From positions 6,829,962 to 6,893,961 of the forward strand of contig NC_067208.1 in assembly GCF_026262505.1 (NCBI RefSeq): a stretch of DNA of 64,000 nucleotides, given 5' to 3'. Positions 58,166-64,000 of the stretch are shown piece by piece. This DNA comes from Trichomonas vaginalis G3. Taxonomy: Eukaryota > Parabasalia > Trichomonadida > Trichomonadidae. The notes under the pieces were generated by a model, which was not told the origin of the DNA, made no database searches, and saw only the letters and a program-made list of their open reading frames with translations. Every line of letters begins with the position of its first letter. Position 1 is the first letter of the stretch. The translations under genes and the position numbers were made by a program.

Positions 58166-59014
58166 ATGCTTCCAATAGAAAAAGAAAATTCAAGAGTTGC
58201 TACAACTAAACCATTAGATGAACTTTTTACTAATGTCGGTCAAAAGTTTGAGACAGAGACCGTAAAGCATGAAGGCTATCGTTTTGACTACCCATTAAGA
58301 TGGCTAAGAGACCCATCTGTCACAAAAGCTATTGGCTTTCGTAGAATGAAGTTTGTGTCTGTAGAAGATAAAAGTTTTCCATTTATTGTAAGGTTTCATA
58401 TAGATTATATATCTGAAGGGAAACGAAAAATGTGGGAAGAAATTGAGCTAATACAAGTTGACCTTTCATCTTCTCTACAGACTGCGTTAAAAAATATAGA
58501 AGATAAAATAAATTCATGTTATGCAAAATATGCTGATGAATATGCAAATACCGAGAGCACACTTTATGTGAGAATTGTATATGACAAACAAAATTCACAA
58601 GTGTCATTTCAAATCTACGAAGACAATCCAAAGAAAGACGAACAAATATATACAGAATTCACTGCAATGTCATGGTATTATTTGCAAAGAATGTTAAATC
58701 AGAAAGTCGAACTTCCTTTAGCAAATATTTACAGTCGATATGCAAGAGATGAACCATATTTATTTAAAGATGTTTTCGACCCAGCTGCTATTATTGTTCA
58801 TGCTTCATTTTCTGGCGCCCAAAACTCTTTTTTATGCTTGGCAAATGACTTTTACGAAAAACCTACAAAGTTATACGAACCACCAAGTGGAAGTATTTCA
58901 GACTTTCAAGTATGGTTTACTACAGATGGAAGAAAAAGAATAATTCCATTATACCATGCGTTTTACTTAGAACTTAGTTTCATATACAACTACTATCGAA
59001 CGGTAAAAATATAA
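58166..59014 (+). CDS. Unknown large protein, paralogue of 53034-53894
   Basis: 282 residues from ATG 58166, 18 bp from the divergent fibre gene. Homologous end to end with the protein at 53034-53894 (about half the residues match in conserved blocks: TTKPLDELFTNVG, YRFDYPLRWLRDPS, KAIGFRR, SISDFQVWFTTDGRKRIIPL). Adjacent to the fibre gene and opposite the small amphipathic gene. It may belong with the virion surface parts. No family was recognised. Confidence 0.7.
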   Translation: MLPIEKENSRVATTKPLDELFTNVGQKFETETVKHEGYRFDYPLRWLRDPSVTKAIGFRRMKFVSVEDKSFPFIVRFHIDYISEGKRKMWEEIELIQVDLSSSLQTALKNIEDKINSCYAKYADEYANTESTLYVRIVYDKQNSQVSFQIYEDNPKKDEQIYTEFTAMSWYYLQRMLNQKVELPLANIYSRYARDEPYLFKDVFDPAAIIVHASFSGAQNSFLCLANDFYEKPTKLYEPPSGSISDFQVWFTTDGRKRIIPLYHAFYLELSFIYNYYRTVKI

Positions 59015-59018
59015 TTTT

Positions 59019-59261
59019 TTAATACGGTTGAGGTGTTGGATTTGGTTGCCAACTAGACTGTGGTGCAGGTTCAGGCTGTTGTATAACAGGAGCTTGTTCT
59101 TCTGGTTCAGGGTCTTTAGGTATAATACCAACGAACTGACCTACTCTTTTACCAATATTTTTGACACCGTTCCAAATTCCTCTTCCGACGGTTTTTATTC
59201 CATTCCATATACCTCTTCCAACATTTCGAAAGAAGTTTCCTATTCTTCCAAAGAAACCCAT
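59019..59261 (-). CDS. Small amphipathic Gly/Asn-rich protein
   Basis: 80 residues from ATG 59261. N-terminal repeats GRGIWNGIKTVGRGIWNGVK form a strongly amphipathic basic helix with regularly placed Trp, Ile and Val, followed by a Pro-, Glu- and Gln-rich tail. The front MGFFGRIGNFF resembles MGLFGALAG in the gene at 55483-55884, so the two are probably distant relatives. A membrane-active virion peptide is the best guess. It ends 4 bp from the convergent gene. Confidence 0.6.
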   Translation of the reverse strand: MGFFGRIGNFFRNVGRGIWNGIKTVGRGIWNGVKNIGKRVGQFVGIIPKDPEPEEQAPVIQQPEPAPQSSWQPNPTPQPY

Positions 59262-59279
59262 TTTACTATATGTAAAAAT

Positions 59280-59642
59280 CTAATGTCCACCTAGTCTCTT
59301 ACGTTTCCTGTTGAGTTCCATAGCATTCTTTAACTGGAGCTCATACATTCTGTTTCTCCTCTGGTAGAAAACATATTCTGGGTCAACTCCTGTGTTCGCG
59401 TCATCTGCATAAAGTTGTTTATATCCCACTTCAGGGTTTGTATAAAACTCTTTCCATCTCATATTTGCATACCATGGTGGCAAACCTAACGCAGCGTCAT
59501 TTGACATGGCAGTTTGCATTTGTACATCTGTTGGCACTTGACCATAGTTTGCCATTGCAGTTTGTATTCTAACTTCATTTGGAATATTCTCTGGGTTTGG
59601 TTGTCCAGGTTGCTGTGCATTCGCTAAGTTCTGTGCGTCCAT
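59280..59642 (-). CDS. Unknown small protein with basic end
   Basis: 120 residues from ATG 59642. An Asn-, Gln- and Pro-rich front with repeated VRIQTAMANYGQVP/VQMQTAMSNDA units precedes a helical part with aromatic WKEFYTNPEVGYKQLYADD and a basic end (ELNRKRKRLGGH). It lies 18 bp upstream of the amphipathic gene on the same strand. It could be a minor virion protein. No family was recognised. Confidence 0.55.
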   Translation of the reverse strand: MDAQNLANAQQPGQPNPENIPNEVRIQTAMANYGQVPTDVQMQTAMSNDAALGLPPWYANMRWKEFYTNPEVGYKQLYADDANTGVDPEYVFYQRRNRMYELQLKNAMELNRKRKRLGGH

Positions 59643-59665
59643 TTAATATTAGATAAAAATATCTC

Positions 59666-59797
59666 TTACGAGTACATATACTGAACATTTGCAGGCATTG
59701 GTTCATCTTCATATTCTCTATATCTTTCTGCCACGTCAAATAAGTAAATGACACAATGGAAAAAACCTAAAACAAGTAGTCCTATTTCAAACCACAT
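59666..59797 (-). CDS. 43-residue single-span membrane protein
   Basis: A complete small frame from ATG 59797 to TAA at 59666. MWFEIGLLVLGFFHCVIYLF forms a clear transmembrane helix, followed by an acidic tail. Its start lies inside the 3' end of the methyltransferase gene (16-bp overlap, different frame), as is common in compact virus-like genomes. A membrane or virion-membrane role is inferred. Confidence 0.6.
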   Translation of the reverse strand: MWFEIGLLVLGFFHCVIYLFDVAERYREYEDEPMPANVQYMYS

Positions 59798-60600
59798 TTA
59801 GTTACCAATAAAATTTCTTTGTTATGACACTTTTTCCGGTTTATAGGACCTCTCTCATATTCTATCTTGTCATATCTAAACTCATAGTCATGTATATCCT
59901 CTAACCATCTCATAACACTTTCCAAACCACTTTTATCGGATGTAAAGTAAAAGCATGGATGGTTATGTAAAACGTCTAAAGTTTCTAAAGAGTCTCTCAA
60001 AGTCCAGTCTACTTGGTATTGAAAATCGTATGTGTTAAAGAACGGCGGGTCTACCATAAAGAAAACATTTTCCTTGTTTTTATATTTTTCATACAACTCT
60101 GTCCAACGACATCTCACAAACTCTATACCCTCAGTATATTTTTCTATGTTCTCTTTGAAAACGTTTGTATAGTTAAGATATAAAACGTTTGACATAAGTG
60201 TTTCAATGTCATGAACTCTTATAGAACCACTATACAATAGTCTAGAAGATATACTATCCCAGTCAATATACTCTGCTTTTTTCAAAACCTCTCTGACAGT
60301 ATTTTTCTTATCTAATGGTATACGTTCCATCTTACCTATAGGTATCTTTTCTTTTAACTCTTTCAATATTTTGTTTGTGTCTGGTATATGTTTGAGACGG
60401 TCCATATAGTTGTCGAAGTCATTGCATATAATCTTTGAGTCTGGGAATATTGTATGGCACAAATGGGATATATAGAAACTTCCACCGAACAAATCTACAA
60501 ATGTTAGACCATTCGGTAGTTTCTTAAGTTCTCTCAATAGAATATCTTTACATCTACTCTTATTTCCAAAGAAGGGTAACGGTGGTTTTGTAAAATTCAT
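59782..60600 (-). CDS. D12-class DNA adenine-N6 methyltransferase (Dam-like)
   Basis: 272 residues from ATG 60600. PPLPFFGNKSR at residues 7-17 is the FxGxK SAM-binding motif of the D12 class. DLFGGSF (about 36-42) is the next SAM loop, and VDPPFFN (about 179-185) is the DPPY-type catalytic motif. The final GPINRKKCHNKEILLV matches the family end. It would methylate adenine in short motifs such as GATC in the element's own DNA or the host's. It is the last gene before the right terminal repeat. Confidence 0.85.
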   Translation of the reverse strand: MNFTKPPLPFFGNKSRCKDILLRELKKLPNGLTFVDLFGGSFYISHLCHTIFPDSKIICNDFDNYMDRLKHIPDTNKILKELKEKIPIGKMERIPLDKKNTVREVLKKAEYIDWDSISSRLLYSGSIRVHDIETLMSNVLYLNYTNVFKENIEKYTEGIEFVRCRWTELYEKYKNKENVFFMVDPPFFNTYDFQYQVDWTLRDSLETLDVLHNHPCFYFTSDKSGLESVMRWLEDIHDYEFRYDKIEYERGPINRKKCHNKEILLVTKCGLK

Positions 60601-60683
60601 TTTATATATATAATAAAAATGTTTTTTCCTGAAAAGTGACAGAAAAGTGACAAAACATGTACGAAGAAGTCTTGAAAATTCAA

Positions 60684-60745
60684 GAGGGTAGAAAAGAGGT
60701 TAGAAAAGAGGTTATATCTAACCTTCTACCCTAAACATTATTTTT
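60684..60745 (-). repeat. GGGTAG hairpin repeat, diverged copy 6
   Basis: GAGGGTAGAAAAGAGGTTAG, then AGAGGTTATATCTAACCTTC and TACCC. Relative to the other copies several G to T changes are matched on the other arm (GGTTAtatctAACC), so the hairpin is kept. Confidence 0.8.
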
Positions 60746-60829
60746 GTCTGATTTTACGAAGAAGTCTTGACAAAACATGAAAACATATATAATTTGTGAA
60801 AAGCTCCTGGAAGACCCGTATATAAGAAC

Positions 60830-60887
60830 TTCATTTATACTAAACATCTTCGGGGCTAGAGGGCACGAAGTGCCTGGAAGCCCCACT

Positions 60888-60920
<33 letters not shown>
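60830..60920 (-). repeat. Right terminal inverted repeat
   Basis: Inverse copy of the left repeat, ending in a run of about 30 T. The internal hairpin differs in sequence (GGCAC-TTC-GTGCC read inward) yet pairs perfectly. Confidence 0.92.
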
Positions 60921-60923
<3 letters not shown>

Positions 60924-60926
60924 ATT
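60921..60926 (+). repeat. Target-site duplication, right copy
   Basis: TTGATT immediately after the element's T run, identical to 36107-36112. Because the A/T runs can slip, the exact border could move by one or two bases. Confidence 0.8.
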
Positions 60927-61190
60927 CGGAGTTTTCAATATTGTTATAGTGAAAAATCGAATTTATCAACATTTTTTGCCTTCTTTCAATATTTGAATAT
61001 GTACAATTTGGAGACTTGTTTGAGAGAATTCATAGAATTTATTCAAAAGTACGGAAAGAATATCAATAGTTTTAAAACAATTCATAGTATTTACTTGAGT
61101 GTACTTCGATCTTCAACAATTGTGAGGAGATTGGGACAAAGTTGCAATTCGGCACTTTTTGTAAAAAAAATGGGGTCATACTCATAATGA

Positions 61191-61472
61191 ATAGAGACTT
61201 ATAGCCAAGTCTTGATATCATGCAGGGAGAATATACATAGATAAGCAATTATATTTTATAGTAGTAGTATTCAGAAATTCTTACAATTTACAATACAATT
61301 TTCAAAAATGGATAAAGACTAATAGCCAAGTCTTGATATCATGCAGGGAGAATATACATTGATAAGCAATTATATTTTATAGTAGTAGTATTCAGAAATT
61401 CTTACAATTTACAATACAATTTTCAAAAATGGATAAAGACTAATAGCCAAGTCTTGATATCATGCAGGGAGA
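61191..61472 (+). repeat. Tandem repeat, 121-bp unit, about 2.3 copies
   Basis: ATAGCCAAGTCTTGATATCA starts at 61201, 61322 and 61443, a 121-bp period. The first two units are nearly identical; the third stops after about 30 bp. It lies in host DNA about 270 bp outside the right end of the 24.8-kb element. Confidence 0.95.
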
Positions 61473-62084
61473 CTCTCTACAAATACAAAAATTGATTATC
61501 ATAAGGAAATACAAATTTATCAATTTTCATGTGAAAATTACATAAATTTGTTCTCCAATAAATAGCAATAATACTTTGAATGTTATATTAAGTAATATAG
61601 CTTCAGGTAAATAAGCTTACACTTCAAAAATATACTGTTTATTCATTAATTTTAAAAAAAGTCCAAATTATCTAATCTTGCTTACTCTTCCTTTAAACTT
61701 CTTTGTGCCAAATTTAATATTGCCTTCAAAGATGGAATAAGGACATTAGGTTCAAAAATATTTTATTATACTCATTCGAAATTAAAAATAATAAAATTTA
61801 TATATATTAATTTCATTAAATCAAGGTTAAAAATCTCACCGGAAAAATAACCTCAGTGTGATAAATTTATCACCGGAAAAATTTACAATAAGGTTAATAC
61901 CGAAAATATCGAAAAATCAACATTTAAGGTTAATTTAAGAGTATGCACTTTTGTCACCTACTCCAATTGTGAGAAATATTATTTTTCCAACTTCGATGAT
62001 TGAAAACAATATAAAAATTGCTATCAAAATCGATATATATGTGCTGCAACATACTTGATTAAAAAGTTCTTTTGTCATTTTATT
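61473..62084 (+). other. Intergenic region, nothing recognised
   Basis: About 610 AT-rich bases leading to the gene at 62085. A short segment repeats CACCGGAAAAAT twice (about 61840 and 61873). No gene or RNA is seen. Confidence 0.45.
62072..62078 (+). promoter_or_regulatory. Initiator-like TCATT before the gene at 62085
   Basis: TTGTCATTTTATTATG: T-C-A-pyrimidine-T stands about 10 nt before the ATG, the pattern of the trichomonad initiator (TCA+1 Py T/A). Confidence 0.45.
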
Positions 62085-63053
62085 ATGGATTCCCTTGAAG
62101 CTATCCTTCATAAAATCATCAATGATAAGGATTTCCGATTTGATATATTTAATTTGAAAGCAGACTATGATGTTTATGTTAAATTCCCTGCGGAATGTGA
62201 AAAATATAACATTTTCAATAATTCATTTTTCTTATCAATGGTCGAACATTTATACAACCTTGATAAAGATCAATCTACAACACAATTAATTGTCTTGTTT
62301 TTCAAGTTCATTGTTGAAAAAGTTAGATTCACACCTCGTTTGAATTTAATTCAATCAAAACGGATAGAAAAGTTTGGCAACCCAACAAACTCATTATTAC
62401 ACTCGACAATTGCATCATCAGTTAATAAAATAATGAAATCAGCACATTGGAATTCGGACTTACAAAACACTCCAGACTTATTTTACTCACTTGCGTTCTT
62501 ACTTCCCTATTTGCATGAATGTATTAAAGGCATATATATAATAATTGATAATTTTGTAAATTTACATAATAAATTTGACGAAAATTACTTGGATAAGGTA
62601 TCAAATGCACTTTACCTATTGTATAATTCCGGATCGCAAAATCAAGAGGATGTTTTTACTCTTACATTGCGAGTTATGATTGCAGCTAATGGATTACCTA
62701 TGTATAAGCTTAGATCATACTTTATAGAAATGTATAGTGATAATTCTCAATATTATGATATATTAATATATGATGAAATCAAAGATAAAATTCAAAATTC
62801 AATTGAGGAAGAGCTTCCTAAAATTCAATTCCAATCTCGTCAAGAAATCATTTCTATAATCGATTCCCTTATTAAAAATTCATTTCCAGACCTTAAACTG
62901 GGAGATGAAGAAAAAAAGAAAATTTCACAAAAAGTTGATGATCTCTGCAGTTCTAATCAAAAAGTTAGAGAAGTTGAGCTGAAACTCAAGATACTAAAGG
63001 CATTAGCTTGGAAAGATATTTCTAAAAATCTTTATAGTTTGGTTGATGTTTGA
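62085..63053 (+). CDS. Unknown helical protein
   Basis: 322 residues; the ATG at 62085 (MDSLEAILHKI) was chosen because it follows an initiator-like TCATT by 10 nt, whereas the longer frame begins only with TTG. The chain is almost entirely helical (SLAFLLPYLHECIKGIYIII, then a charged Lys/Glu coiled C-terminal part). No membrane span or motif is clear. It might be another alpha-solenoid of the type seen at 17916 and 33516. The function is unknown. Confidence 0.65.
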   Translation: MDSLEAILHKIINDKDFRFDIFNLKADYDVYVKFPAECEKYNIFNNSFFLSMVEHLYNLDKDQSTTQLIVLFFKFIVEKVRFTPRLNLIQSKRIEKFGNPTNSLLHSTIASSVNKIMKSAHWNSDLQNTPDLFYSLAFLLPYLHECIKGIYIIIDNFVNLHNKFDENYLDKVSNALYLLYNSGSQNQEDVFTLTLRVMIAANGLPMYKLRSYFIEMYSDNSQYYDILIYDEIKDKIQNSIEEELPKIQFQSRQEIISIIDSLIKNSFPDLKLGDEEKKKISQKVDDLCSSNQKVREVELKLKILKALAWKDISKNLYSLVDV

Positions 63054-63212
63054 ATAAATTGTATTTTATAGAATGTTTATATCTATAATCTCATTAATTT
63101 TCTTATATTTGAATTTTTAAAAAATTCTTATGGAAAAAATAGAAATCGTCATTTATCTGGCTAGTAATATTAATATATTGATCGAAATGTATAATAATGT
63201 ATTATCTCTTAT

Positions 63213-63219
63213 TCATAAA
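63213..63219 (+). promoter_or_regulatory. Initiator-like TCATA before the RRM gene
   Basis: ATTCATAAAACATAAATG: T-C-A-T-A about 12 nt before the start at 63226 fits the trichomonad initiator consensus. Confidence 0.45.
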
Positions 63220-63225
63220 ACATAA

Positions 63226-63801
63226 ATGTCATCGGAAACAAAATCAATAATTGTCCAGAACATACCAGAAAATCTGTGTAACATCACAGCACTGTACTCA
63301 CATTTCAAAAAATACGGCCATATTCAATCAATACGTATCTCTTCTAAGCGCAAATCTATAATTCGATACGAAACTGTAGAGCAAGCCAGAGAAGCTGTTT
63401 ATTCAACAGAAGCTTTTGGAAATAATCGATTTGTTAATATAATTTTTAATCAAAATGAGTTAAAATCAAAAGAAAACCTTCAACAATTTGTTAATTATTC
63501 AAAACTAAGAAAAAATGCTAGGATGTGCATGAAAAATATTAAGGAAGAGCAGCTTCAAACATTAAATCGCAGATTTTCCAGTTACAAATCTCAAACCGAA
63601 GAAATTTATTCACTACAAAATAATTTAGAATCACTTATCAACGAAGCTAAAAAGTACATGTCGATAATTAATGAATTGTCTGGTTTTGAAAGAGAAAAAA
63701 CACGGAATCGAATAATCGAATTATCAGAACAAATAAAAGATTTAGAGGATAAGCTGGACAAGGCTACTATTAAATCAGCTCCTAATGAAGATGACAAATA
63801 G
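63226..63801 (+). CDS. RRM RNA-binding protein with coiled-coil tail
   Basis: 191 residues from ATG 63226. A single RNA recognition motif covers about 5-80. RNP2 is SIIVQNIPEN, followed by the helix TALYSHFKKYGHIQSIRIS and a short RNP1-like KSIIRYETVEQAREAV, giving a compact, somewhat divergent RRM. The rest is a charged coiled coil (SSYKSQTEEIYSLQNNLESL, then EQIKDLEDKLD). The RRM plus helical tail recalls the C-terminal part of RBM26/27-type proteins, which act in mRNA decay or nuclear RNA surveillance. That assignment is tentative; the RRM itself is fairly sure. Confidence 0.8.
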   Translation: MSSETKSIIVQNIPENLCNITALYSHFKKYGHIQSIRISSKRKSIIRYETVEQAREAVYSTEAFGNNRFVNIIFNQNELKSKENLQQFVNYSKLRKNARMCMKNIKEEQLQTLNRRFSSYKSQTEEIYSLQNNLESLINEAKKYMSIINELSGFEREKTRNRIIELSEQIKDLEDKLDKATIKSAPNEDDK

Positions 63802-64000
63802 GTCAATTTAGAAAATAATATTAAAATTAACGATTCAGACTCATAATCTGGTCATTACTATGTTTGAAGAGCAAAATTTACCTACCAATTACTTTCTTTA
63901 TTCTTATTTTAAATTAGAATTTGAAATTCAGACATTTCTAATCTGTTTATGGTATATTGTTTGTTGGTACATCAAATATCTTGATTAATATTGGTTTCTT

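Larger units (their letters stand above)
36113..60920. mobile_element. Polinton-like virus-type element, 24.8 kb, nearly full length (fossil)
   Basis: Ends are defined by inverted repeats (36113-36198 and 60830-60920) inside a matching 6-bp duplication TTGATT, the target size typical of Polintons/Mavericks. Inside are capsid, penton-like and packaging ATPase genes, a retroviral-type integrase, an SF3 helicase, a D12 methyltransferase, a phage-type fibre and KilA-N genes. No family B polymerase was found, which is unusual for a Polinton and recalls Polinton-like viruses. About ten breaks are present, mostly in 37.6-42.5 kb; other genes look whole. Matching ends and open genes indicate a young insertion that is no longer a working unit. 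Confidence 0.93.

Noticed and set aside
60777-61187. 136-residue rightward frame with poly-Phe
   Set aside because: It runs through the right terminal repeat and its T run, crossing the element border.

Overview
The window looks like nuclear DNA of an anaerobic parabasalid protist, a trichomonad such as Trichomonas or Tritrichomonas. This is inferred from the very AT-rich, apparently intron-poor genes, the gene repertoire (long-coiled-coil formin, BEACH protein, ankyrin and armadillo-like proteins, right-handed beta-helix surface proteins with a CEAEYP segment), T-C-A-pyrimidine initiator-like sites 10-14 nt before two start codons, and two virus-like DNA elements of the Polinton/Maverick kind. 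The species is not proven from the sequence alone.

Layout. (1) 1-5157: inner part of a Polinton-type element cut by the window edge. It holds a 1155-residue protein-primed family B DNA polymerase with an embedded HNH domain, an unknown 368-residue gene and the relic of a third gene. (2) 5158-36112: host DNA with a UBL/UBA protein, a 2349-residue BEACH protein, two decayed or shortened beta-helix surface-protein genes on either side of an armadillo-like gene, a duplicated scrap of formin FH2, a GT31-like glycosyltransferase, tRNA-Glu(UUC), a 2354-residue formin, an ankyrin protein, a second solenoid protein and a small Tudor-like protein. (3) 36113-60920: an almost complete 24.8-kb Polinton-like element between a 6-bp target duplication (TTGATT), with terminal inverted repeats that begin in a long A or T run. 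(4) 60921-64000: host DNA with a 121-bp tandem repeat, an unknown helical protein and an RRM protein.

The 24.8-kb element carries a virus-like gene set: major capsid and penton-like proteins, a packaging ATPase, a retroviral-type integrase, an SF3 (D5-like) helicase, a D12 adenine methyltransferase, a phage-type tail-collar fibre, two small amphipathic glycine-rich proteins, a KilA-N gene cluster (one fused to a GIY-YIG-like domain), an HNH protein and a paralogous pair of unknown large proteins. I find no family B polymerase in it, so its replication genes look like those of Polinton-like viruses, whereas the element at the left edge has the polymerase. About ten breaks, mostly in the virion-gene stretch near 37.6-42.5 kb, say it is a fossil, but its matching ends and long open genes say it is young.

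The most unusual non-coding structure is inside this element: two different minisatellites that share a 22-bp period (a length that rotates the reading frame and stays open), six copies of a GGGTAG hairpin repeat, TIR hairpins whose two stem halves differ between the ends yet still pair, and a cluster of Myb-type CAACGG sites between two divergent genes.
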